DNA of 64,000 nt from Apostichopus japonicus (Eukaryota > Echinodermata > Holothuroidea > Aspidochirotida > Stichopodidae). The notes beneath the pieces are model-generated. The model was given only the letters and a program-made list of their open reading frames with translations, was not told the DNA's origin and did no database searches. The stretch is from the NCBI RefSeq assembly GCF_037975245.1, contig NC_092564.1, forward strand, positions 1,257,984 to 1,321,983, read 5' to 3'. Shown here piece by piece: positions 53,401 to 59,245 of the stretch. Within the stretch, counting starts at the first letter, position 1; each line of letters begins with the position of its first letter. Made by a program: the position numbers and the translations under genes.

Positions 53401-53607
53401 TTTTTTTTTCATAGTTAGGTCCAGCATTAATCATTGTAATCCCTCCCCCCCACCCACAAACAGAGAAGAATGAATTATATCATAAATTTACATACCTGGT
53501 GGCATGCTGGAGTCTAGAGGACGCCTTCTTATGCAGGACTTCTGTTGTGGTGAAAGAGGGTGATGAGGGCTAGTTATTGACATTTCGTTGCTATGATTTC
53601 CCATAAC
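3040..53607 (-). CDS. TCF4/TCF12: Class I bHLH transcription factor (E-protein), 3' 14 coding exons, 5' end missing
   Basis: E-proteins bind E-boxes (CANNTG) in the nucleus as homodimers or as obligate partners of tissue-specific class II bHLH factors. Exons in coding order: 53607-53496, 52625-52585, 44194-44107, 43194-43091, 41662-41539, 40791-40679, 22479-22401, 19007-18937, 18502-18299, 13807-13726, 6651-6420, 5625-5399, 3861-3748, 3350-3040. All introns are GT-AG and the exon lengths sum to 1902 nt, exactly 634 codons with the stop. In this partial protein, basic NLS-like clusters lie at about 27-45, a GKALAS block at 189-194, [13 protein letters not shown] at about 251-263, an acidic/Lys-rich linker at 390-416, bHLH at about 435-492, then the family-diagnostic [18 protein letters not shown]. 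The AD1 region (LSDLLDF-type motif) was not found. Invertebrates usually have one such gene, so it is probably co-orthologous to TCF3/4/12. Family assignment is very secure; the single-gene status is inference. Confidence 0.95.
3748..3861 (-). CDS. TCF4/TCF12: E-protein exon M ([18 protein letters not shown])
   Basis: Acceptor gtttttgttggcag and donor CACTTAG|gtaaag bound 114 nt, phase 1 to 1. [17 protein letters not shown] is identical to vertebrate and fly E-proteins and is diagnostic for class I bHLH; it forms the extension of helix 2. The following [16 protein letters not shown] is specific to this gene; VED resembles Da AED. Confidence 0.97.
4482..5449 (-). repeat. Tandem array of bHLH exon 3' end plus 5' splice site, 12 full copies of 80 bp
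   Basis: The phrase ggtaatcacactcacagcct occurs at exact 80-bp spacing at 4541, 4621, 4701, 4781, 4861, 4941, 5021, 5101, 5181, 5261, 5341 and 5421; the last is the true exon. A truncated thirteenth unit, lacking 13 bp, starts at 4482. A unit is 50 bp of exon (encoding [16 protein letters not shown]) followed by 30 bp of intron beginning gtaacg, gtaatg or gtaagg. Within the exonic 50 bp only one position varies, CTG or CTA for Leu, which is silent. The 30-bp intronic part varies at about eight positions. Every copy keeps AGAG|GT. Confidence 0.96.
5399..5625 (-). CDS. TCF4/TCF12: E-protein exon L: bHLH DNA-binding and dimerisation domain
   Basis: Acceptor aattttgaacag and donor GTTAGAG|gtaacg bound 227 nt, phase 2 to 1. 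The basic region [19 protein letters not shown] carries the Glu (NNARERIR) and Arg residues that read CANNTG. Helix 1 is FKELGRM, the loop is MKSDKAQTK and helix 2 is [19 protein letters not shown]. The loop and LGIL resemble Drosophila Da, whereas HQAV matches vertebrates. The donor gtaacg is not strong. The last 50 nt plus 30 nt of intron recur in tandem downstream. I chose the first donor because only it joins in frame to [18 protein letters not shown] in the next exon; reading on gives a stop 12 codons later. Confidence 0.97.
5738..6345. repeat. C-rich (sense-strand G-rich) minisatellite filling the intron before the bHLH exon
   Basis: Units of about 30 bp such as cctaatattctatatccttt followed by ccccacccacc repeat some 19 times and occupy about three quarters of the 794-bp intron between exons K and L. 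The plus strand is almost free of G, so the transcribed RNA would contain repeated GGGTGGGTGGGG runs able to form G-quadruplexes. Open frames on the plus strand here are repeat products. Confidence 0.9.
6420..6651 (-). CDS. TCF4/TCF12: E-protein exon K (acidic and Lys-rich linker before bHLH)
   Basis: Acceptor gattttttttag and donor GATACAG|gttaga bound 232 nt, phase 1 to 2. The peptide is rich in Ser and Lys, contains [16 protein letters not shown] and ends [14 protein letters not shown]. It occupies the place of the vertebrate charged segment (DIKSDDEGDENLQ...KKDIKS) before the bHLH. Probably disordered; the KKKR could add to nuclear import. The donor gttaga is weaker than the other donors in the gene. 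Confidence 0.9.
7190..7524. repeat. 27-bp minisatellite, about 12 copies
   Basis: The unit gggtacttgaagaaaccacc plus a variable 7 bp (for example tttatga) is a multiple of three, so both strands stay open. The plus frame reads MRVLEETTF repeats, the minus frame VVSSSTL repeats. It sits in the intron between exons J and K with no splice or start context, so I treat it as non-coding. Confidence 0.9.
10411..10530. repeat. Short tandem repeat, four copies of about 28-30 bp
   Basis: The unit is gggcataaatccccacaaca followed by atacagttt, with the fourth copy diverged. It is intronic and has no recognised function. Confidence 0.8.
11925..13445. repeat. 101/120-bp tandem array with internal 19-bp duplication, about 14 copies
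   Basis: Units contain tctcccaggtacctggcctt then ctgacaatgtgttcatatat and aagtatacctatggaaagca. The ctggcctt landmark recurs at 101-bp spacing (for example 12661, 12762, 12863, 12964) or at 120 bp (12301, 12421, 12541, 12661). The longer form carries a second copy of aacatggatactcaaatct. Outer copies are more diverged. Unlike the two splice-site arrays, it is not derived from any exon of this gene that I can see. Confidence 0.92.
13726..13807 (-). CDS. TCF4/TCF12: E-protein exon J
   Basis: Acceptor catctcttccgcag and donor TATTCTG|gtgagt bound 82 nt, phase 0 to 1. It encodes [20 protein letters not shown] then QSHPGYSG. Conservation with vertebrates is weak here, as expected for the divergent stretch between the RNHAVG motif and the acidic linker. 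The exon is supported by exact phase fit to both neighbours and good splice sites. Confidence 0.85.
15058..15250. repeat. About 40-bp repeat, five copies
   Basis: Units contain tatgagcagggaactgcaaa followed by gtcctatctcccatcac. It is intronic between exons I and J, with no coding support. Confidence 0.85.
17283..17457. repeat. 84-bp near-perfect inverted repeat (hairpin or foldback element) between TA microsatellites
   Basis: The arms 17283-17366 and 17374-17457 pair over 84 bp with a single mismatch (at 17309), around a 7-bp loop. The arms include gcgttttagcgatcgtcaga and its complement. A (TA)n tract flanks it on both sides (about 17158-17218 and 17458-17482), which fits insertion of a foldback or MITE-like element into TA, but the TA repeats hide any target duplication. 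Confidence 0.9.
18299..18502 (-). CDS. TCF4/TCF12: E-protein exon I ([17 protein letters not shown]2 side)
   Basis: Acceptor cttacaccag and donor CATATG|gtaagt bound 204 nt, exactly 68 codons in phase 0. It opens [20 protein letters not shown], matching vertebrate DRLDDAIHVLRNHAVG, an invariant helical motif of the second activation region. The remainder is Met/Ser/Gly/Pro-rich, with repeated [12 protein letters not shown]-like sequence and little family conservation. Confidence 0.95.
18937..19007 (-). CDS. TCF4/TCF12: E-protein exon H ([13 protein letters not shown])
   Basis: Acceptor ttctctttcag and donor GTCCCTA|gtaagt bound 71 nt, phase 1 to 0. It encodes [19 protein letters not shown] then LGSL, matching the vertebrate [21 protein letters not shown] block. 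The next exon follows after only a 434-bp intron in which I see nothing notable. Confidence 0.92.
19008..22400 (-). other. Intron G-H, 3.4 kb, little recognisable
   Basis: A C-rich pyrimidine stretch lies at about 19260-19370 and a short poly-C stretch near 22180-22210. I see no exon, RNA gene or tandem array here. Confidence 0.5.
22401..22479 (-). CDS. TCF4/TCF12: E-protein exon G ([17 protein letters not shown])
   Basis: Acceptor ggttttccag and donor ATGTCAG|gtaaat bound 79 nt, phase 0 to 1. The peptide [20 protein letters not shown] matches vertebrate [20 protein letters not shown], one of the best conserved central blocks of the family. The following SPPPMSAG corresponds to SPPSLSAG across the junction to exon H. 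Confidence 0.95.
26808..26847. repeat. Perfect 40-bp palindrome with no spacer
   Basis: The half-site cagggagctgctactctaac is followed directly by its exact reverse complement, with the centre between 26827 and 26828. Flanks do not extend it. It could be a cruciform or a remnant of an inverted duplication. Confidence 0.95.
29829..29951 (-). CDS. Candidate alternative first exon of the E-protein gene
   Basis: An ATG-initiated frame of 41 codons ends at a strong donor, TCTTGG|gtaaga, in phase 0. That is exactly the phase needed to join exon G at 22479. The peptide begins [14 protein letters not shown] and ends [12 protein letters not shown], with Ser/Pro/Tyr/Gln-rich composition like the rest of the protein. 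An in-frame TAA lies ten codons before the ATG and no good polypyrimidine tract precedes it, which fits a first exon better than a cassette. Vertebrate TCF4 and TCF12 have short isoforms made from intronic promoters; this would be an analogous start lacking everything before IYPTDH. The peptide itself has no homologue I recognise, so this remains a prediction. Confidence 0.38.
35780..35890. repeat. Two and a half copies of a 47-bp repeat
   Basis: gtggatttgtatgagcatgg then tattacaacatggttcatat and tgtattct repeats at 47-bp spacing, the third copy being incomplete. It is intronic, without coding support. Confidence 0.8.
36250..37380. mobile_element. Dispersed repeat block, probably SINE- or MITE-like, with related copies elsewhere
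   Basis: Positions 36465-36785 are similar to 44225-44530 (shared: gttttgtgattc, acagtcttcct, aattacatgaca, gagctcagagg). Positions 36990-37310 contain two diverged modules of about 150 bp with gacctttgacctc, ggattcttgcactcaccaagct or ggttcttgtactcaacaagct, then a tail. Related modules occur at 41900-42440 and 62955-63130. The family is not named with certainty; transposon origin is inferred from dispersion. Confidence 0.55.
40679..40791 (-). CDS. TCF4/TCF12: E-protein exon F (poly-Gly, [10 protein letters not shown])
   Basis: Acceptor aatatcttgcag and donor GCATCG|gtgagt bound 113 nt, phase 1 to 0. The translation has a run of nine glycines encoded mostly by GGA, then [13 protein letters not shown], matching vertebrate SSQTGDALGKALAS exactly where that block joins IYSPDH. 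The glycine run is a trinucleotide repeat and may differ in length between alleles. The intron that follows is 18.2 kb, the longest in the window. Confidence 0.94.
41539..41662 (-). CDS. TCF4/TCF12: E-protein exon E (TPPVNGSE region)
   Basis: Acceptor atttctctgcag and donor GATTTAG|gtaagg bound 124 nt, phase 0 to 1. It encodes [20 protein letters not shown] and ends [17 protein letters not shown]. The last part matches the vertebrate STSSCTPPANGTDSIM block that precedes the GDALGKALAS exon. The Ser/Thr/Pro-rich stretch belongs to the region of E-proteins linked to transactivation. Confidence 0.92.
41900..42440. mobile_element. Diverged copies of the same TGACC-type dispersed repeat
   Basis: In the 1.4 kb intron between exons D and E, spaced tgacct motifs, a module with ccaaccaaaaacaatacaag, attcttactcaa, and a CA-rich end near 42395-42440 resemble modules at 36990-37310 and 62955-63130. 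Similarity is patchy and no ends or target duplication are visible. Confidence 0.4.
43091..43194 (-). CDS. TCF4/TCF12: E-protein exon D (DGPSDPW motif)
   Basis: Acceptor cttattttcag and donor GAACAC|gtaagt bound a 104-nt exon that starts with two bases of a split Asp codon and ends in phase 0. The peptide [17 protein letters not shown] matches the vertebrate TCF4 block [20 protein letters not shown]. It continues with Ser/Pro/Tyr-rich low-complexity sequence typical of the E-protein central region. Confidence 0.92.
43560..44160 (-). repeat. Tandem array of exon C 3' end plus 5' splice site, 10 copies of about 59 bp
   Basis: Copies begin (plus-strand cttaccag) at 43560, 43621, 43680, 43739, 43798, 43857, 43916, 43975, 44043 and 44102; the last is the real exon end. 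A unit is 52 bp of exon C (ATGGCTTATAAGAG through GCTGCTACTG) plus 7 bp of intron (gtaagta). All ten keep CTG|GT. Most copies encode [11 protein letters not shown], whereas the real exon has [11 protein letters not shown]; single copies carry other missense changes (RPR, RPGL, HDY, FVAT). The copy at 44043 shares the H residue with the true exon. Two spacings are longer (61 and 68 bp). This is seen directly in the sequence; biological use is unknown. Confidence 0.95.
44107..44194 (-). CDS. TCF4/TCF12: E-protein exon C (source of the second exon-end array)
   Basis: Acceptor caatttgtag precedes ATGTATCC, and the exon ends CTACTG|gtaagt, 88 nt, phase 0 to 1. It encodes [19 protein letters not shown] followed by [10 protein letters not shown]. 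This lies in the place of vertebrate VYAPSASTADYNRDSP...SSFFMQ, just before the conserved DGxxSDPW motif that starts in exon D. It opens with an in-frame ATG, so it could also serve as an internal start, like short vertebrate isoforms (inference). The last 52 bp and the donor are repeated nine more times downstream. Confidence 0.87.
44225..44530. mobile_element. Dispersed repeat copy related to 36465-36785
   Basis: Same order of blocks as at 36465-36785, including gttttgtgattctttaccat, acagtcttccta, gaattacatgacattgttta and gagctcagagggtgaaaac, with an insertion of about 60 bp near 44260-44310. It is followed directly by the 27-bp array. Confidence 0.6.
44560..45345. repeat. 27-bp minisatellite with palindromic core, more than 20 copies
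   Basis: The core unit gtggtccacagtgcatatac plus cactgct is most regular at 45150-45340 and decays toward 44560. Each unit contains ctgtggtccacag, an imperfect palindrome. Because 27 is a multiple of three, long open frames run on both strands (ALWTT or TVDHSS repeats); none has gene context. Confidence 0.9.
46210..48005. repeat. 72/75-bp tandem array, 24 copies
   Basis: The landmark ctggata recurs at 46228, 46300, 46372, 46444 and 46516 (72-bp spacing), then every 75 bp from 46591 to 47941. The switch comes from a gain of 3 bp (aacagcag in place of aacag). Units contain tactggatcaaggctggata then ggggtgcctaaattgctaat and gtacaagatgttaacttaac. Inner copies are nearly identical, indicating recent homogenisation. 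It is intronic between exons B and C. Confidence 0.95.
48006..50390. other. Intron B-C middle part without recognised features
   Basis: AT-rich sequence with short poly-C and poly-A runs. The only item of note is the candidate cassette exon at 49415-49454. Confidence 0.4.
49415..49454 (-). other. Candidate 40-nt poison cassette exon
   Basis: A pyrimidine-rich acceptor ending ccccattacag is followed after 40 nt by a near-consensus donor CATCAG|gtgagtc. It lies in the 8.4 kb intron between exons B and C. Forty nucleotides is not a multiple of three: inclusion after exon B would read TGG TGC AGC and onward, then shift exon C into a frame that reaches TGA within about 12 codons. If spliced in it would therefore truncate the protein and probably trigger decay. 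The splice sites are good but nothing else proves use. Confidence 0.28.
50391..50785. repeat. 80-bp tandem repeat, five copies
   Basis: The unit contains atgattgcatcacatggaag, tggtaccctgtcagggtaac and actatcatgattaagttgat, with landmarks at about 50411, 50491, 50571, 50651 and 50731. The 80-bp length is the same as in the bHLH-exon array but the sequence is unrelated. Confidence 0.9.
51580..51850. repeat. Degenerate simple repeat of actgactcacagactggct type
   Basis: Irregular repetition of gactcacagactgg, actgactaactgac and related words over about 270 bp. It is low-complexity intronic sequence with no coding support. Confidence 0.8.
52585..52625 (-). CDS. TCF4/TCF12: E-protein exon B (small basic NLS-like exon)
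   Basis: This 41-nt exon has acceptor gtttacag and donor CCAT|gtaagt. It begins with two bases completing the codon split from exon A and ends in phase 0. It encodes [14 protein letters not shown], aligned in position and character with vertebrate VQTKKVRKVPPGLPSS, the bipartite-like basic region of E-proteins. The match is by basic pattern rather than identity; the perfect phase fit on both sides and the strong donor support it. Confidence 0.82.
53496..53607 (-). CDS. TCF4/TCF12: E-protein exon A (RRRPL motif, most upstream exon recognised)
   Basis: Acceptor cttgtcttgcag precedes the exon and donor CCACCAG|gtatgt follows it. It is 112 nt, starts in phase 0 and ends in phase 1. The translation contains [10 protein letters not shown] and then RRRPLDSS, which matches the vertebrate TCF4 segment RRRPLHSS just before the KKVRKVPP basic patch. 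The basic residues probably contribute to a nuclear localisation signal together with the next exon. The exon that should join upstream in phase 0 was not identified in the 10.4 kb above it. Confidence 0.88.
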
Positions 53608-54659
53608 CTGCAAGACAAGAAAAATCACACATTCAATTATGTATCCTTATTATTGCTTCTTCTGTGTATTGCATACATATTATGTATGTTTCAGTTAAAA
53701 AAAACATAATGGCACACAACTATGCCCTGGTGAGGGCAGCATACCAAATTATACAGGCTATAGTTTCTTATGCTCTGTGAACAGAAATTAAAGAGCACCC
53801 TCTATTCTGTCCACTACAGAATTGTGATTCAGTACGCCAATAAGTGTAGACATAAAATCTCACTTCTTATAACCTCTTAACTTGACATTTCAGAATTCTC
53901 TGTGATATCTATGATTTTCAGTTTTCCTTAGTTATATTATCCATTGAGTCATAAATAGATAAACTAATATTTTTAAGTCTTTAGAAGTTTTACACACAAC
54001 GAGGTTCAATTAATGGCAATTAAACAAGTCAGAGAAACCCCCATATCATCCTTTCTGTCAATTCCATTAATAATTGACTGTTTGGAATATGTTAGTTGTG
54101 CATGAATATATTCAAATATGATTTATTAATCTGACAAGATATCACTTTGAGAAGAGCAAATTGCATATCGAGATCTGGTCAGCTCAAAATCAGTATTGTC
54201 CTTGACCTATCGCCTACTGCTTGATTTCTATTCTGAATATCACATGGGATTGGTAATTTGATTAATTTGAAAATTAACCCATGAGCATCAAATGGCAAAT
54301 TATACTTTGGGGACGTCAGGTTCAGCTGTTGGCAATATGTCTTCTTGGAAAACTTCTTAAGTAAAGATAGTTTTATAAACCACAAAAACCCATCAGAGCT
54401 ACTGCCAATGTCTGTGACAATCATAAGTTCATGCATTTATGAACCCTCCCCCCCCCTCCCTCCTCACCCACACAAAAATGTAAATATATATATATGTGTG
54501 TGCACATACAAAAAGTAACATGTACACTGAAACTCAAATACAATATGATGTAAGCATCTTTGCTCTACCTGTACATTACAAGTATTTTGTCATTAATCGG
54601 TGCTTGCATCCTCAGAACAGCAAAGAGCACTTATTATATATCATACTCTCTCTTCTTGT

Positions 54660-55555
54660 GAAACGAATCCTATGTGTCCTACACCAACTTCACTTATGTG
54701 TCCTACACCAACTTCACTTATGTTCATTTATAGTCATATGACAGCTGTGTAAGACTCCTACACCAACTTCACTAATGTTCGTGAATGAAATTATAAATCA
54801 AATACTGGACTGACCTTTAGTACTTGCAAATTTTCGTCCAATATCATTGAACTTCATCTGGCAAGTACTAAAGGTCAGTCCAGTATTTGATTTATAATTT
54901 CATTCATTATACTACAACTGGATGAATCAAAACATACATCAACATTCACTAATGTTCATTATAGTCACATGAAAGTACTGTAAGTGTCCTACACCAACTT
55001 ATATTCATTTATAGTCACATGACAGCTGTGTAAGGCTCCTACAAAAAACTACACTAATGTTCATTTTAGTCACATGAAAGTACTGTAAGTGTCCTACACC
55101 AACTTATATTCATTTATAGTCACATGACAGCTGTGTAAGGCTCCTACAAAAAACTACACTAATGTTCATTTTAGTCACATGAAAGTACTGTAAGTGTCCT
55201 ACACCAACTTATATTCATTTATAGTCACATGACAGCTGTGTAAGGCTCCTACAAAAAACTACACTAATGTTCATTTTAGTCACATGAAAGTACTGTAAGT
55301 GTCCTACACCAACTTATATTCATTTATAGTCACATGACAGCTGTGTAAGGCTCCTACAAAAAACTACACTAATGTTCATGTTAGTCACATGAAAGTACTG
55401 TAAGTGTCCTACACCAACTTATATTCATTTATAGTCACATGACAGCTGTGTAAGGCTCCTACAAAAAACTACACTAATGTTCATTATAGTCACATGAAAG
55501 TACTGTAAGTGTCCTACACCAACTTCATTTATGTTCATTTATAGTCATATGACTA
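54660..55555. repeat. 105-bp tandem array, about six copies
   Basis: Units contain gtcctacaccaacttatatt, catttatagtcacatgacag and aaaaaactacactaatgttc; the landmark taagtgtcct recurs at 54981, 55086, 55191, 55296, 55401 and 55506. Each unit is itself an old duplication of a half of about 50 bp (both halves hold cctaca and agtcacatga). A 46-bp inverted repeat interrupts its start. Confidence 0.9.
54782..54906. repeat. Perfect 46-bp inverted repeat with 33-bp loop
   Basis: Arms 54782-54827 and 54861-54906 are exact complements (starting tgaatgaaattataaatcaa). They would form a long stem in RNA of either strand. It is inserted in the diverged start of the 105-bp array. It could be a recent inverted duplication or a small hairpin element; no target duplication is clear. 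Confidence 0.93.
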
Positions 55556-56796
55556 CCGTAAACTAATATGAATATTTACAAAATGTTACATCTCTGCAAT
55601 GTAGCAGCAATCTAGATGGTAATATATTACCAATGTCTTTCTCTGTTCATCTTTTTGGTGTGATTGACTGTAATTATCTTGTTAATTTGTTGGTAATTGG
55701 CAAATCATATGCAAAAAGCTGTCCAAACCCTATGCTAGATTAGTATCACTGAGATGCTTTTCACAGAAAATAATTGCTAAGTGGCAGAAATATTTCCTTC
55801 CAATATTATCTACCAAACACTTGCAACCCACAATCCTTATTAAATACCGATGCTGTTATAACTGCAATCAAACCCCTAAACGAGATCAAGTGCAGCACTT
55901 GGAGATTTCACCCAGTCACTTTATTGCATTGTCATACAAACACTGAAAAAAACAGGAAAAGAATCACAATCCCTCTCACAATTCCTTGTGATTTTGGTGT
56001 CTGTGTCGAGTTTTGCAAGAATGTTTTATTGATTTTCCTCCATTTTTTTGCCTGTTTGAAATTGATTTTCTGAGCAACTTTCTCTTTGTTCAAATCAAGT
56101 TGCCAGAGTGCAAAGTTTACTTTACATTGCAGGGCTTAAGGCTTTAAAATACTCTTGCCATATGCAACAGCTGATAGAAATTTCATTGGACAACATGTTT
56201 AGGCTTTCATGTCTTTATCCAACTGACATATAAGTCATCTCTTAAAGAAGGAAATATAGTGATGGTTCATTTCCATTTCCTTTTTTCTTACAGTAGGAAT
56301 GTCACTAGTGTTAACTTAAGTGTGAAGATACTTTGCACCAAATCAATATGCCGAATAAAGATTCAATTATAACTGCAATTAATTAAGCTATTAAGACACC
56401 CTCTAGCCCCACAAAAATATAAAACTGAATAATCAGCAATTAATTTGATTCTGACAAAAATTTACTGACCGAACAAATTGCTACTTGGTCAAAAGCCAAA
56501 CGAATACCACATTCAAAATACAAATTTCAAGGACACTTCTGATAAAATTTGAACATTTTGAACTTAAAACCATAAATCACAGCATGGAAATTCACTCCCA
56601 TGAAAAATGGTGCTTCAAATGGTGTTTTGACGTCGTTTTCACTGTTCAAACCAACATACATTTGTCATGAGTAAATGGTATTTTCAGCTATAACATTTGA
56701 AAATTTGATAAAACTTTACAAAATATGCAGATATTATTTGGATCTTGACTGTTTCATATGTTGCCTGCTGTGTGTCATCACAACTGCAAAAAGTAC

Positions 56797-58506
56797 TAGT
56801 GTTCAAACGATTAACCTAATCTGAATCGGAATCGGTACGAATATTGCATAATCGGAACATAATCGGAATCGGTAAAAATTACGTGGAATACCAGTTATGT
56901 CATACCGATTATTCAGAAACATATGGAAGGTGAAAATATCATTATTCAAAAACATATGGAAGTTGAAAATATCAACTGATGTATTAGGTTTGTTCTTTTA
57001 CTACGAAATATTAAAATAAGACACACTCGATACGTCTTTCACAGTGTATACTTTCATCAATTTACGCTGCCTGGGTCGCCGATTTTGCTTCCCTCGTGGT
57101 TAGTGTCTTCAAATTTCTTGGCACAGTAAGCATAGCAGCAATACCAATTCCGCGAATTAAAGAATGTGCTTGACAGGGTCGGAAATAAGCAGGCGATGGG
57201 CGATTCGCCCTCACAAGTGCTAAAAAGCCCTCCTAAAGCACAATTACGAGTGCGAAAAAGAAATATAAGAAAATCGCCCTCGTTATATCAGGTGTCTGTG
57301 TAAAATTAATTGTGACATGCGTTTGCTTTAGCTAGGAATTGCAGTTGCAGCGCGAATCGCGCAAACAGTTTTCACATCCCGCATCAAATTTGAAGCAGTG
57401 CGGGAGGGTCGCGCACAATCACCGGGAATTTCCCGTGGCAAATTACGGTCTGCACGAAGCAATTTCAGTACCAGCGAAAATAACCTAAAATCCTCACAAA
57501 TCTCCGACCACATGGTAGCCTTACTTCACACTAAGTCAACTGCATGGAAATCTAACCTTGCCAACTGTTTATTCGCTCTAGTTGTGTCGCAAATAAAAAA
57601 TAAAAATATCCACGGAAACTGCAATCTTCGACCACATGTTAGCCTAACAACCACACTAAGTCAATGGGAAATGTAGCCTAACCATCGGTTTGCAAAAAAA
57701 AAAAAAAACGCGTAGCTTACTTTACAACTTTCAATTTGCTGGAAATCGGCATTTGTTTGGAAGGTACTGTGATATGTCTTATAGAGGGAATGTTATATTT
57801 TATATTGGAGTAGTTTCTAGTTGTTATTATTTCTTTACATCAATCTAGTATTACATTTTAGAGTAATTTAAAACAAGTTACGATGGTACAATTTGCTTTT
57901 CAGTTTGATTGGCCTAAGCTTACATTTTCTAATTGAACCTGAATGGAGTTAAATAGGTAACGAATAGGTATGTTTAACTTCAAGTTCGTAACATTTCTAT
58001 TTGTTCATAAACGGTATAATACTGAAAATAAGTACAAAATAATGTCGGAATGAAGGCAATATGTCATTAAAATTTACACTTTGGTAAAGATGGAAGATGG
58101 ATATTTTGAGTAACTATTCTTAGCCCATTTCAAGCCATTAACAGGTGACATTCACGTCAAGGTGTTTAGGCCATTCGCTTAGCACAGTGCTGACTAGGTA
58201 GGATGTCATATTTCCGTATTTTGGAAATTTAAAAAAAAAAAAAAAAAAAAAACTTTTTTTTTTCTTTCCGAGAAACTCCAGAGGTAATTTGGTGCATACA
58301 AAATGATACCTTAGAGCCTTGTATAACAACGAAGCAGAAGGAAACGGGAAAATCACAACAATAATTGTTTCTGTCAAACTTTATTGCCGATTTCGTATAT
58401 ACGGGATATTTTCTCATTTTCAAATAATCGGAATCGGAATCGGTACGATTATGAAAAAATAATCGGTAATCGGTATTTTCTGTTATGCATAATCGGTTGA
58501 ACACTA
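56797..58506. mobile_element. Complete non-autonomous hAT-type DNA transposon, 1710 bp
   Basis: Terminal inverted repeats start tagtgttcaaacgatta on the left and tagtgttcaaccgatta on the right arm (16 of 17 match). An 8-bp target duplication, aaaagtac, lies at 56789-56796 and 58507-58514. Subterminal regions carry repeated aatcgg/aatcggta motifs (56816-56876 and 58426-58498). hAT elements typically make 8-bp duplications and have TAGTGTT-like or CAGTGTT-like ends. The interior has no transposase-length frame and includes a GC-richer part (57180-57440) and an A/T homopolymer pair near 58230-58262. Intact ends suggest fairly recent movement; it needs a transposase from elsewhere. Confidence 0.88.
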
Positions 58507-58654
58507 AAAAGTACTGTTCCAAAATGAAGGAAATAAATTTGATAATTATTACTCATCTCAATGGAACTAAGCTAATTACCTTTCTCTATTTTTACTATGT
58601 ATGCTTATTTTATGTCTATTGTAATATTTAAAGCACTGGAAGAATGAATTAGAA

Positions 58655-59245
58655 TGAACAGATTGACCAAATCTATTCTCAAAATTTTGACCACATCCAT
58701 TCTTAGAATTAGGCCATGTATGTATATTAGAACCAAATCCAGTCTCAGAATTAGGCCATGTATGTATATTATGAACATATGCATTCTCAGTATTAGGCCA
58801 TGTTTGTATATTATGACCAAATCCATTCTCAGAATTAGGCCATGTATGTACATTATGACCACATCCAGTCTCAGAATTAGGCCATGTATGTATATTATGA
58901 CCACATCCAGTCTCAGAATTAGGCCATGTTTGTATATTATGACCAAATCCATTCTTAGAATTAGGCCATGTATGTATATTATGACCACATCCAGTCTCAG
59001 AATTAGGCCATGTTTGTATATTATGACCAAATCCATTCTTAGAATTAGGCCATGTATGTATATTATGACCACATCCAGTCTCAGAATTAGGCCATGTTTG
59101 TATATTATGACCAAATCCATTCTTAGAATTAGGCCATGTATGTATATTATGACCACATCCAGTCTCAGAATTAGGCCATGTTTGTATATTATGACCAAAT
59201 CCATTCTTAGAATTAGGCCATGTATGTATATTATGATCAAATCTA
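58655..59245. repeat. 42-bp minisatellite with 84-bp higher-order unit, 14 copies
   Basis: Units have the form aattaggccatgtatgtata, ttatgaccacatccagtctc, ag. Two variants alternate in the centre (atgtatgta...ccacatccagtctc and atgtttgta...ccaaatccattctt), giving an 84-bp period. With 42 divisible by three, frames of over 200 codons run on both strands (RIRPCMYIMT and YIHGLILRLD repeats). Absence of start context and the bidirectional openness argue against a gene. Confidence 0.93.

Noticed and set aside
57398-57676. 92-codon frame inside the hAT element as transposase
   Set aside because: No catalytic or dimerisation motif of hAT transposases is visible and it is far too short.
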